A DNA stretch of 64,000 bases from Micromonospora sp. H61. GTDB taxonomy: Bacteria; Actinomycetota; Actinomycetes; Mycobacteriales; Micromonosporaceae. The stretch spans positions 54,660 to 118,659 of the forward strand of contig NZ_JAGPXY010000010.1 in NCBI RefSeq assembly GCF_018070325.1, written 5' to 3'. Positions 51,414 to 60,207 of this stretch are shown here, piece by piece; position 1 is the first letter of the stretch; every line of letters starts with the position of its first letter. The translations under genes and the position numbers were made by a program. The notes under the pieces were generated by a model, which worked only from the letters and a program-made list of their open reading frames with translations, ran no database searches and was not told the origin of the DNA.

Positions 51414-52318
51414 GTGTACTCGATCCGTTCGCGCCGGCCGACCCGCAGCGACAGCACCGCCACCGAGAGGGTCAGGAAGAACATCACCACGCCGATCGCC
51501 GAGGCGTAGCCGAACTTGGTCTCGCTGCCGAAAGCGGTGTCGTACATGCGTACGCCGATCACGTCGGTGGAGAAGTTCGGCCCGCCGTTGGTCATCAGCT
51601 GCACGAGGATGAACCCGTCCAGGGCGAAGATGGCCAGGTAGACCCAGGCGACCTGGACGGTGTCCCAGAGCAGCGGCAGGGTGACCCGGCGCAGGGTGGT
51701 GAACCGGGACGCGCCGTCGAGCAGGACTGCCTCGTAGATCTCCTTCGGTACGGCCGACATCGCCGCGCCGAACAGCACCACGTAGAAGCCGACGTTGCTC
51801 CAGACCATCACCGCCAGCACGCACCAGAAGGCGGTCGCCGGGTCGCCCAGCCAGGTCGGCGCGGGCAGACCGAGGCCGTGCAGAGCGCTGGTGAGCAGCC
51901 CCTGGTTGGGGTGGTACACCTCCTTCCACAGCAGCGCGATGATCACCACGGAGAGCACCTGTGGGAAGAAGTAGACAGTGCGGTAGAGCGCGCCGCCGCG
52001 TACGCCGGTGACGCCGGCACTGCCCTTGCGCCCGCCCATGGCGAGCATGGTGGCGAAGAAGAGCCCGAGCACGATGGTGAGCACCGGCACCAGTCCGAGC
52101 AGGATCGCGTTGTTCTTCAGCGCGTTCCACACGTAGTCGTCGTGCCAGAGGGTCTTGAAGTTGGCCAGGCCGACCGGGTTGGCGTCGGCGGAGTAGCCGA
52201 GCCAGTCGGTGGTGGAGATCTGGAACGCCTGGAGGTACGGCGAGACGACGAAGAACACGTACAGCAGCACCGGTGGCACCAGGAACGTGACGATCAGCGG
52301 CCACTTGCCATGTTTCAC
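51410..52318 (-). CDS. ngcF: NgcF-type sugar permease, set 2
   Basis: 302 residues, six membrane helices; opening MKHGKWPLIVTFLVPPVLLY nearly parallels set 1, and the EAA loop reads EAVLLDGASRFTTLRRVTLP. Lies 64 bp after the set 2 binding-protein gene. Confidence 0.87.
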   Translation of the reverse strand: MKHGKWPLIVTFLVPPVLLYVFFVVSPYLQAFQISTTDWLGYSADANPVGLANFKTLWHDDYVWNALKNNAILLGLVPVLTIVLGLFFATMLAMGGRKGSAGVTGVRGGALYRTVYFFPQVLSVVIIALLWKEVYHPNQGLLTSALHGLGLPAPTWLGDPATAFWCVLAVMVWSNVGFYVVLFGAAMSAVPKEIYEAVLLDGASRFTTLRRVTLPLLWDTVQVAWVYLAIFALDGFILVQLMTNGGPNFSTDVIGVRMYDTAFGSETKFGYASAIGVVMFFLTLSVAVLSLRVGRRERIEYT

Positions 52319-52382
52319 GAGAGGGACCTCTCCGTTGGGGTACGGCCGGTGGGGGCGGACCTCTCCCCCACCGGCCGGGCGG

Positions 52383-53798
52383 TCAGGCCGCTCGCTTGTA
52401 CTTCTTGATCGAGCTGTCCTGGGCGATCGAGTCGGCGCCCTTCTGGCACTGTTCGAGGAACTCGGTGGGGCCGATCCGGCCGCTGAAGAACTCGCCGCAC
52501 GCGGCGTCGACGAGGTTGCGCTCCAACTTGCGGTAGAAGCTGTTGTAGACCCAGTTGAAGCCGTTGGCGCCGGACGCGTCGAGGGCCTTGACCACTGTGC
52601 TCAGCCCGTACGGCAGCTCGACGCCCTCGGTGGCGCCGGCGACCACTGTGAGGCTGGCGACCTTCTTCGTGAAGTCCTGGGCGCCCTTCTTGGAGAGCAT
52701 GGTCCGGAAGTACTCCAGGCCACCGGCGACGTTGCGGGCCTTGGCGGGCACCATGAACGGTTCCCCGGCGGTGCCCCGGATCGCCTCGAACGGCAGTTTG
52801 TCGCCGCCGCCCAGGCTCGGCGTCGGCGCGATGGTCATGTTGAACCCGGCCGGGGTGACGTCCTTCTGCTCGCTCTCCAGCCAGGAGCCGCAGGAGATGA
52901 AGGCGGCCTTGCCCTGACACCAGGCGGTCTGCGACTGCTTGTGGTCCAGGCCGGGCGAGCCGTCCAGGATGTACTTGTCCTTGACGATCTGGTGCCAGGC
53001 GTCGGCGGCGGCGCGCATCGAGTCGGACTTCCAGGCGTTCGGCTCCAGGTTGTCGATGGCGGTCGCCACCGACGGGCCGCCGAACTTGATCGCCGTGGAG
53101 ATCAGCGGCCAGCTCATGTAGCGCGGGTGCAGGCCGGCGTACGTCCAGGGGGCGATGCCGGCGGCCTTGATCTGCTTGCAGAGCGCGATGTGCTCGTCCC
53201 AGGTCTTCGCGTACGACCAGCCGCGGTCGGCGAAGAGCTTGGCGGAGTGCCAGATGCCGTAGGCGGTGTAGGTGTAGTTGAGCACCAGGAACTTGCCGTC
53301 GTAGGAGCCGACCTCGACCGCGCCGGGCAGCAGGGTGTCCTTGACCGTCTTGCCGGGGATGTCGAGGCTCGGGGCGGCCAGCAGCTCGTCGAGGCCGGCG
53401 AGGGCGTTCTGGCTGACCAGGCCGTTGAAGTCGATCTGGCTGGAGCCGGAGTTGTTGACCACGTCCGGCGGGGTGCCGTCGACGAAGCGCGGCTGGAGGG
53501 TCTTGCTGATCTCCTGGGTGGAGGAGTGCTTGATCTTCGCCTTCGGGTACTTCTCGGTGTACATGGCCTCGTGGGCCTTGGCGTACTCCTCACCGAACCC
53601 GCCGCCGAAGATCACCACCTCGAGTGGGGCGTCCTCCTTCACGCCGAGCGGGTTCTGCGCGCTCTTGGTGCCCTGGTAGGTCTCGGCATCGTTCTTGTCA
53701 CCGCCACCGCTGGTGGCGCAGCCGGACAGCAGGCCGGCGGCGGGGGTGGCCAGGAGGCCGGCGGCGGCGCTGCGCCGCAGGATGTCACGCCTGTTCAT
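52383..53798 (-). CDS. ngcE: NgcE-type sugar-binding lipoprotein, set 2
   Basis: 471 residues. Twin-arginine lipoprotein signal (MNRRDILRRSAAAGLLATPA, lipobox LLSGC); NPLGVKEDAPLEVVIFGGGF and SWLESEQKDVTPAGF as in NgcE. It shares the ending D-S-S-x-x-K-x-K-R with set 1. The set 2 genes have no regulator or kinase of their own; the nearest candidate operator lies at 53894-53913, about 95 bp upstream. Probably serves a related substrate such as chitobiose against GlcNAc (inference). Confidence 0.88.
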   Translation of the reverse strand: MNRRDILRRSAAAGLLATPAAGLLSGCATSGGGDKNDAETYQGTKSAQNPLGVKEDAPLEVVIFGGGFGEEYAKAHEAMYTEKYPKAKIKHSSTQEISKTLQPRFVDGTPPDVVNNSGSSQIDFNGLVSQNALAGLDELLAAPSLDIPGKTVKDTLLPGAVEVGSYDGKFLVLNYTYTAYGIWHSAKLFADRGWSYAKTWDEHIALCKQIKAAGIAPWTYAGLHPRYMSWPLISTAIKFGGPSVATAIDNLEPNAWKSDSMRAAADAWHQIVKDKYILDGSPGLDHKQSQTAWCQGKAAFISCGSWLESEQKDVTPAGFNMTIAPTPSLGGGDKLPFEAIRGTAGEPFMVPAKARNVAGGLEYFRTMLSKKGAQDFTKKVASLTVVAGATEGVELPYGLSTVVKALDASGANGFNWVYNSFYRKLERNLVDAACGEFFSGRIGPTEFLEQCQKGADSIAQDSSIKKYKRAA

Positions 53799-53893
53799 GG
53801 GTTCTCCTCGGGTCGGGTCGGGCGGATCGCCGGTCTGTGGGGGGAGGCGTCCGCCGCGCGAGGGGCGGTAGTTCTCTTCAGTTCATGCTCTGT

Positions 53894-53913
53894 TGCTGAA
53901 GAATTTCTACGAC
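53894..53913. promoter_or_regulatory. Candidate RpiR operator before set 2 ngcE
   Basis: Read on the minus strand: GTCGTAGAAATTCTTCAGCA, near copy of the site at 49291. The inner part AGAA-A-TTCT is palindromic. It lies 96-115 bp before the ngcE start. Confidence 0.55.
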
Positions 53914-53991
53914 AGCTGGGCTCGGACTTCAAGTCCTGACTGTCGAACCGTTATCACCACCAGCCGCCGCCGGGTCGCCTAGCCTGAGGCG

Positions 53992-55392
53992 ATGCGCCGT
54001 CTGCGCGAGCTGGCCGAGCGCACCCCGGCTGGGCGGGAACGGTACGTCGACCTGCTCCGCGCGCTCGCCATCACCATGGTCGTTTTCGGACACTGGAGCG
54101 TCACGGTGATCGGCCGCGACCCCGGCGGGCAGGCCACCGGGCACTCAGCGCTCGGCGACCTGCGCTGGGCGTACCCGCTGACCTGGCTGGCCCAGGTGAT
54201 GCCGGTCTTCTTCCTGGTCGGGGGGTACGCCAACGCGGCCTCGCTGACCCGGCTGCGGGCCCGCGGCGGCGACGCCGCCGGCTGGCTGATCGACCGCAGT
54301 GCCCGCCTGGTCCGGCCCACCAGCACGCTGCTGCTGGTGCTCAGCGCAGCCGCGGCGCTCGCCTGGCCGCTCGGCGCCGACCCCACCCAGATCCGCGAGG
54401 TGTTCTGGTTCGCCACCATTCCGCTCTGGTTCCTGGTCGCCTACCTGGCGGCGGTCGTGCTCACCCCACCGATGTACGCGCTGCACCGCCGCCTCGGCCT
54501 GGCCGTGCCGCTGGCGCTCGTCACACTGGTCGGCCTCGGCGACCTCGGCCGGCTGAGCGGGCCGGAGGAGCTGAGCTACGGCAACTACCTGTTCGGTTGG
54601 CTCGCCGTCCACCAGCTCGGCTTCGCCTGGCACGACGCCCACACCGCGCCACCACCTGCCGAGACCGACGCTGCCGGGCCGTCGACTCCCGACCGTCCAG
54701 GGGTACGCCGACGGCGGCTGCCCACCTCCCGCCGGGCCGGTCTGGTCTTCCTGGCGGGTGGGCTGGGCGCGGTGCTGCTGCTCACCGTCCTCGGCCCCTG
54801 GCCGGTGGCCATGCTCAAGGTGCCCGACGAACGGCTCGACAACGCCGCGCCACCCAGCCTCGCGTTGCTGGCCGTCGCCACCGGCCAGCTCGGTCTGATC
54901 CTGCTGCTGCGCGGCCCGGCCGAGCGACTGCTGCGCCGCACCGGGCCGTGGCAGCTGGTGATCGGAGTCAACCTGGTGGTGCTGACCGTCTTCCTCTGGC
55001 ACCTGACCGCCGCGATCCTGCTGATCGGGTTGCTCGACGCGGTCGGGACGCTGCCCACCCCGGCGGTTGACACGGCCGCCTGGTGGGCCTGGCGGGTGCC
55101 CTGGTTGCTGCTGCTCAGCGCCGTTCTGGCGGTGCTGGTCGCCATCTTCGGGCCGGTGGAGGCCCGCAGCGGCCGGCACCGCAGCGGGCGACGGCCCCCT
55201 CGGGGCACCCCGGCCCGGGCGGCGTTGGCGGTGGCCGGCTACGCCGCCGTGGTGGCCGCGCTGCTCGTCAACAGCACCACGCCGAAGCAGGCCCCGGAGC
55301 CGCTCGGCACGCCCGTCCCGGCGCTGGTGGCGTACCTGGCCGGGGCGGGCGTGCTGCGACTGCTCAGGTCTGGGTGGGGAACCCGAGGTTGA
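53992..55392 (+). CDS. Membrane acyltransferase family 3
   Basis: 466 residues, about 10 membrane helices. Family signature RYVDLLRALAITMVVFGHWS, with the catalytic His in FGHW, then PVFFLVGGYANAASL. Acyltransferase-3 enzymes O-acylate sugars, peptidoglycan, antibiotics or lipids at the membrane. ATG 53992 has no obvious site; a leaderless message is possible. Its 3' end overlaps the convergent mmsA-type gene by 29 bp. Confidence 0.85.
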   Translation: MRRLRELAERTPAGRERYVDLLRALAITMVVFGHWSVTVIGRDPGGQATGHSALGDLRWAYPLTWLAQVMPVFFLVGGYANAASLTRLRARGGDAAGWLIDRSARLVRPTSTLLLVLSAAAALAWPLGADPTQIREVFWFATIPLWFLVAYLAAVVLTPPMYALHRRLGLAVPLALVTLVGLGDLGRLSGPEELSYGNYLFGWLAVHQLGFAWHDAHTAPPPAETDAAGPSTPDRPGVRRRRLPTSRRAGLVFLAGGLGAVLLLTVLGPWPVAMLKVPDERLDNAAPPSLALLAVATGQLGLILLLRGPAERLLRRTGPWQLVIGVNLVVLTVFLWHLTAAILLIGLLDAVGTLPTPAVDTAAWWAWRVPWLLLLSAVLAVLVAIFGPVEARSGRHRSGRRPPRGTPARAALAVAGYAAVVAALLVNSTTPKQAPEPLGTPVPALVAYLAGAGVLRLLRSGWGTRG

Positions 55393-56851
55393 CCCCGCCG
55401 TGGCGCGGATCCAACCAGCGGCTGGTGACGACCTTGCCCCGGGTGAAGAAGCGCACGCCGTCCTCGCCGTGCGCGTGCAGGTCACCGAAGAGCGACGACT
55501 TCCAGCCGCCGAACGAGTGGTACGCCATCGGCACCGGGACGGGCACGTTGATCCCGACCATGCCCACCTCCACCTCATGCTGGTAACGCCGGGCCGCCCC
55601 GCCGTCGTTGGTGAAGATCGCCGTGCCGTTGCCGTACGGGCTGGCGTTGACCAGGTCCACCGCCTCGTCGTACGAGCCGACCCGGACCACGCTCAGCACC
55701 GGCCCGAAGATCTCGTCGGTGTAGATCGACATGTCCGGGGTCACCCGGTCGAAGAGCGTCGGACCGAGCCAGAAACCGTCCGGGTCGCCGTCCGGCGTCA
55801 CGTCCCGCCCGTCCACCACCGGCACCGCACCGGCGGCGACACCGGCGTCCACGTAGGAGCGCACCTTCGCCTCGTGCGCGGCGGTCACCAGCGGGCCCAT
55901 GTCGCAGCCCCGTCGGCCGTCGCCGGTGCGTAGACCGGTCACCCGTGCGGCGATCCGCTCGACCAGCGCGTCCGCCACCGGCTCCACCGCCACCAGCACC
56001 GAGATGGCCATGCACCGCTCCCCCGCCGAGCCGAATCCGGCGTTGACCGCCGCGTCGGCGGCCAGGTCCAGATCGGCGTCCGGCAGCACCACCATGTGGT
56101 TCTTCGCCCCACCGAGCGCCTGCACCCGCTTGCCGACGGCGGTGCCGCGTTGGTAGACGTACCTGGCGATCGGGGTGGAGCCGACGAACGACACCGCCCG
56201 TACCTCCGGGTGCTCCAGCAACGCGTCGACCGCCTCGGAGTCGCCGTTGACCACGTTGAGCACCCCGTCGGGCAGGCCCGCCTCGGCGAACCACTCGGCC
56301 AGCAGCAGCGCCGCGCTCGGGTCCTTCTCGCTCGGCTTGAGCACCACCGCATTACCGCAGGCCACCGCCACCGGCACGAACCACAGCGGCACCATCACCG
56401 GGAAGTTGAACGGGGAGATCACCGCGACCACGCCGAGCGGCTGCCGGATCGTGTACGAGTCGACCTCGGTGGACACGTTCTCGCTGAACGCGCCACGCAG
56501 CGCCGACGCCAGACCGCACGCGTACTCGATGACCTCCAGGCCGCGCTGCACCTCGCCGGCGGCGTCGGCGAGCACCTTGCCGTGCTCGGCGGTGATCACC
56601 TCGGCGAGCCGGTCCCGCCGGCCGTGCACCAGCTCCCGAAAGGCGAACAGCACAGCGGACCGCCGGGCCAGCGACGCGTCCCGCCAGGTCCGCGCCGCGC
56701 GGGCGGCGGCCTGCACCGCAACGTCGACGTCCACGGTCGAGGCCAGCTCGACCTCTGCGGTACGCCGACCGGTCGCCGGGTCGAACACGTCGCCGCGCCG
56801 CTGCGACGTGCCGCCGACCCGCTTGCCGTCGATGAAGTGACCGATGCTCAT
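55364..56851 (-). CDS. mmsA: CoA-acylating methylmalonate/malonate-semialdehyde dehydrogenase
   Basis: 495 residues, ALDH fold. Catalytic Cys in GSAGERCMAI, NAD-binding SFVGSTPIARYVY, and QALGGAKNHMVV, in which the usual general-base Glu is replaced by Asn, a mark of MMSDH. Converts malonate or methylmalonate semialdehyde to acetyl- or propionyl-CoA. Encoded directly after an aminotransferase gene whose stop overlaps its start (ATGA), so the pair fits beta-alanine (or 3-aminoisobutyrate) breakdown. Confidence 0.92.
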   Translation of the reverse strand: MSIGHFIDGKRVGGTSQRRGDVFDPATGRRTAEVELASTVDVDVAVQAAARAARTWRDASLARRSAVLFAFRELVHGRRDRLAEVITAEHGKVLADAAGEVQRGLEVIEYACGLASALRGAFSENVSTEVDSYTIRQPLGVVAVISPFNFPVMVPLWFVPVAVACGNAVVLKPSEKDPSAALLLAEWFAEAGLPDGVLNVVNGDSEAVDALLEHPEVRAVSFVGSTPIARYVYQRGTAVGKRVQALGGAKNHMVVLPDADLDLAADAAVNAGFGSAGERCMAISVLVAVEPVADALVERIAARVTGLRTGDGRRGCDMGPLVTAAHEAKVRSYVDAGVAAGAVPVVDGRDVTPDGDPDGFWLGPTLFDRVTPDMSIYTDEIFGPVLSVVRVGSYDEAVDLVNASPYGNGTAIFTNDGGAARRYQHEVEVGMVGINVPVPVPMAYHSFGGWKSSLFGDLHAHGEDGVRFFTRGKVVTSRWLDPRHGGVNLGFPTQT

Positions 56852-58146
56852 GCCGCCACCCCCGCAGCCGAACGGATCGCGTCGACGAGGATCGCCAGGC
56901 CCTCACGGGCCTCCTCCTCGGTCAGCGTCAACGGTGGGCCCATCCGCAGCACGTTGCCGTGCAGACCGCCCTTGCCGGTCAGCAGGCCACCGTCCCGGGC
57001 GGCTTCGAAGACCCGGTTGGTCAGCGCCGGATCCGGCTCACTGCCGCCCGGCCGGACGAACTCGACGCCGAGCATCAGCCCCTTTCCGCGTACCTCGGCG
57101 ACGCAATCGAGCCCGCCCACGGCGGACCGCAGGCCGTCGGCGAGGATCGCGCCGACGCGGGCCGCGTTCGCCTGGAGGTCGTGCGCGATCAGGTAGTCGA
57201 GCACCGCGTTGCCGGCCGCCGTGGAGATCGGGTTGCCGCCGAAGGTGGAGAAGCTGATGGCCGGCACCGACTCCAGCACCTCGGCCCGGCCGACCACCCC
57301 GGCCAGGGCGAACCCGTTGCCGATGCCCTTGGCGAAGGTGAGCAGGTCCGGGGTGACGCCGTGCGCCTGGTAACCCCAGAAGTGCTCCCCGGTACGCCCC
57401 CAACCGGTCTGCACCTCGTCGGCGATGAACAGGATGCCGTGCTCGTCGAGGACCTTCTTCCAGCCGGCGAAGAGCCCGTCCGGCGGGTGCACGAAACCGC
57501 CCACGCCCTGGATCGGCTCGGCGATCAGCGCGGCCACGTCACCGGCGGTCTGGGTGGCCAACACCTCGCGCAGGTCCTCCACCGCCGCGTCGACCTGCTC
57601 GTCGGCGCTGAGCCGGGCCAGCAGACCCCGCACCCGGTCACCGGAGTGCAGCCAGGCCACCTGGAGCGGGTTGAGGCCGCTGGCCGACCAGTTGCGGTTG
57701 CCGGTGACGCCCATCGCCGCGTACGACCGGCCGTGGTAACTGTTGCGCACGGCCAGGATCTGGTGCGAGCGGCGGTGGTTGGTGGCGACCAGCAGCGCCG
57801 CCTCGTTCGCCTCGGTGCCGGAGTTGGTGAAGAACACCCGGGCGTCCGGGATGCCGGAGCGCTGGGCGATCTTCTCGGCCAGCTCCACCTGTTGGCGGAT
57901 CAGGTAGAGCGTCGAGGTGTGCGCGATGCCGGTGGCGAGCTGCCGCTCGACGGCCTCCCGGATCTCCGGAATGTCGTACCCGATCATGTTCGTCAGTACG
58001 CCGCCGAAGAAGTCCAGGTAGCTGCGCCCCTGCGCGTCGGTGACCCGGCGGCCCGAGCCGGAGACCAACTCGAGCGGCTCGGCGTAGTACAACGGCATCC
58101 AGGACGGGAGCACGGCCCGATGCCGGGCCAGCAGGTCGTCGGTCAT
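56848..58146 (-). CDS. Class III aminotransferase, probably beta-alanine type
   Basis: 432 residues, PLP-dependent fold I. Phosphate-binding NSGTEANEAAL, the DE-x-QTGWGRTG motif and the PLP lysine in TFAKGIGNGF. The family covers beta-alanine:pyruvate and other omega-aminotransferases. Coupled with mmsA, it would turn beta-alanine into malonate semialdehyde. Beta-alanine from pyrimidine breakdown is the probable source, but no other pyrimidine genes lie here. Confidence 0.88.
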   Translation of the reverse strand: MTDDLLARHRAVLPSWMPLYYAEPLELVSGSGRRVTDAQGRSYLDFFGGVLTNMIGYDIPEIREAVERQLATGIAHTSTLYLIRQQVELAEKIAQRSGIPDARVFFTNSGTEANEAALLVATNHRRSHQILAVRNSYHGRSYAAMGVTGNRNWSASGLNPLQVAWLHSGDRVRGLLARLSADEQVDAAVEDLREVLATQTAGDVAALIAEPIQGVGGFVHPPDGLFAGWKKVLDEHGILFIADEVQTGWGRTGEHFWGYQAHGVTPDLLTFAKGIGNGFALAGVVGRAEVLESVPAISFSTFGGNPISTAAGNAVLDYLIAHDLQANAARVGAILADGLRSAVGGLDCVAEVRGKGLMLGVEFVRPGGSEPDPALTNRVFEAARDGGLLTGKGGLHGNVLRMGPPLTLTEEEAREGLAILVDAIRSAAGVAA

Positions 58147-58379
58147 CGTGGCAACCCTTCAGCGGCGTTCGTGGATACCGCACGCTCCCACCGCCGGCCG
58201 ACGCGAACAACTGTCAGCCTGTAGCGCATGGACGTCCCGACCTGACAGCACGTCAACGGTTTCCACGGCGAGGATTGGCCTTGACCCGTGATTTCCGCCG
58301 CGCTCATGGGGAAATACCACTCGATCCGTAGCCTCGCCGGCCACCGCCACCCTGGGTCGGTCCACTGTCGCCGAGTTGG

Positions 58380-59216
58380 TCAGGGAAGGCCGGTAGGTGT
58401 CTGTGGCTCGGTCGCCGACCGCAACGCCCGCGGCGGGCGGCCCGCCGCCCGCGCGTGCGCGACCTGGCGGGGGCGCAACGGCAGGTGCAGGGCGGCGGCG
58501 ACCACCGCGAAGGCCGCCCAGCCGGCACCCAGCGCCGCAGCCGACGAGACGTCCTGAAGGTAGTGGTAGGCGGTGAGGAAACCGACCAGCGCGAGGCTGT
58601 TGCGGGCGAAGTGCCGACTGAACTCGGTCAACTGCCGGCGGGCCTCCACGGCGACCAGCACCCCCGAGTACGGGAACGTCACCACCATGCCGCGCAGCAC
58701 CGCGCCGAGCAACTGGGTGAGGACCGCCCCAACGAAGATCACCACCAGTTTGAGCAGCGCCGGCAACCCGTCCGGGCGGGTCTCCGCGACGGCGACCGCC
58801 TCCTCGGCGAGAACGGCGGGCGGGCCGACGCCACGGCTGTCGCTGTGGCTGGCACGACGACGCAGCCACAGGATGGCCGCCAGCCAGAGCACGAGCGTCA
58901 CGGCCAGAGCCACCTCGAACGAAATGTGGACGGCCAACAGGCCGGCGCTCAGCGCCACGTAGACGGCGATCCCCGCGACGTCGGCGAGCAGGATCGGCCA
59001 ACGCCACCGCTGGTGGGTGACCGCCACGGTGACGAAGAAGAGGTTGAGCCCGAGCACACCGAGCACCTGCGCGCCCTCCACCCGATAGTCGGTGGTGAGC
59101 AGGGCGAGCGTCATCGGCAGCGGCAGGCTGTAGACCAGCGCGCGGAGCCGGACGGAGCGGATCACGCTGACCACCCAGACCACGGCCGTCACCAGCAGGA
59201 CCGCGCTCCACGTCAT
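58380..59216 (-). CDS. Polytopic membrane protein, unknown family
   Basis: 278 residues with about eight membrane helices, a central basic and Ser-rich loop (WLRRRASHSDSRG, about residues 117-130) and an Arg-rich C-terminal tail. I recognise no family. Starts 33 bp after the gene at 59249, so they probably form one unit with it as second gene. A GC-rich interval of 233 bp follows, with an inverted pair CTGTCAG/CTGACAG (58211-58217, 58242-58248), which may be the terminator. Confidence 0.6.
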   Translation of the reverse strand: MTWSAVLLVTAVVWVVSVIRSVRLRALVYSLPLPMTLALLTTDYRVEGAQVLGVLGLNLFFVTVAVTHQRWRWPILLADVAGIAVYVALSAGLLAVHISFEVALAVTLVLWLAAILWLRRRASHSDSRGVGPPAVLAEEAVAVAETRPDGLPALLKLVVIFVGAVLTQLLGAVLRGMVVTFPYSGVLVAVEARRQLTEFSRHFARNSLALVGFLTAYHYLQDVSSAAALGAGWAAFAVVAAALHLPLRPRQVAHARAAGRPPRALRSATEPQTPTGLP

Positions 59217-59248
59217 GACTCACCCGTTCCCGCCCCGGTGGGGGGCCG

Positions 59249-60121
59249 TCAGTCCTGGAAGGTCGCGGCGTTCGCGCAGAGGTCGAACACGCGGGTGAGC
59301 CGAGCGACGTCCGTCCGGTTGACCGAGAACTGATTCTCGCCGATCTCGCCGTGCGCGGTCATGTGGGCCTCCCAACAGCTCGACCCGTCCCAGAGTGTCA
59401 AGTTCACGTGCAGGTGCGGACTCACCACCCCGAGAGGCAGCAGACCCACCCGCGCCCCGGCCGCGCGCTGCTTCTCCACCAGGGCGGACAGGTCGTCGGT
59501 CAGCGTGGCGTAGACGAAGACCCGGGTGATCTGGACACCCCGTTGCAGGGCCTCCACATTGGCCTCCCAGTAGCGCCGGCCGATCTCACTGCGCCACCAG
59601 CTCAGCTCACCGCTCACCCGGGGCATCACGTTGGTCAACCCGTCCAGCCGACGTACACAGGCGCGGGTCGCGCCGACCAGATCCTCGTCCTCGTCACCGC
59701 GCCGGATGATCCGGCCGTCCGCGAGCTGCTCGGCCTCCAACCGGAACTGCTCGTAGCGCCGCTGCGCCTCCACCGCGACCCGGGTGCCCGCGTGCTGCTC
59801 GGCCGCCTCCCGCATGGCCCCGGCCAGCTCCGTCGTGGTGCGGACCAGCCAGGGCGGGCCGTCCAACAGGGTGCGCAGGTGGAAGCGGCGCTCCGCGCGG
59901 GCCAGTGAGTCGACCAACAGCGAGATGGTGATGCCCATCAGGCCGGCCAACAGCGACTCCACCCCGGAGGCGGCGTTGCTCAGGTCGAGCACGACGCTGA
60001 GGGTGATCGACAGCGTGATGCCGACCAACGCCACCGGGTCGGTGTGCGCCACCAGCCGGACGAAGCCGGCGGTGGAGCCGCCGCCCTCCCGTAACCGTTG
60101 ACGGGCCACGTCACGGGTCAT
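59249..60121 (-). CDS. Two-helix membrane protein with possible PLD-like domain
   Basis: 290 residues. Two hydrophobic helices at about 27-48 and 52-72 (VALVGITLSITLSVVLDLSN, VESLLAGLMGITISLLVDSL), a helical region to about 190, then an alpha/beta part with GVQITRVFVYATLTDDLSAL and GARVGLLPLGVVSPHLHVNL. The latter recalls the strand-helix-strand of phospholipase-D-like sensor domains, but the catalytic H-x-K-x4-D motif is not seen. Start at 60121 follows GGGGGATC. First gene of a probable two-gene unit. Confidence 0.6.
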   Translation of the reverse strand: MTRDVARQRLREGGGSTAGFVRLVAHTDPVALVGITLSITLSVVLDLSNAASGVESLLAGLMGITISLLVDSLARAERRFHLRTLLDGPPWLVRTTTELAGAMREAAEQHAGTRVAVEAQRRYEQFRLEAEQLADGRIIRRGDEDEDLVGATRACVRRLDGLTNVMPRVSGELSWWRSEIGRRYWEANVEALQRGVQITRVFVYATLTDDLSALVEKQRAAGARVGLLPLGVVSPHLHVNLTLWDGSSCWEAHMTAHGEIGENQFSVNRTDVARLTRVFDLCANAATFQD

Positions 60122-60207
60122 CGAGATCCCCCAATCAGCCGCTCCCGCCAGCGTAGACAGCAACCACAACCACCGGCCCCGCCGCGGCGGGCCGGTAGCA
60201 TCCGGCT

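Noticed and set aside
58285..58325. Weak dyad GATTTCC/GGAAATA upstream of the aminotransferase gene
   Set aside because: Only 6 matching pairs at a long spacing; not distinct enough to call an operator.
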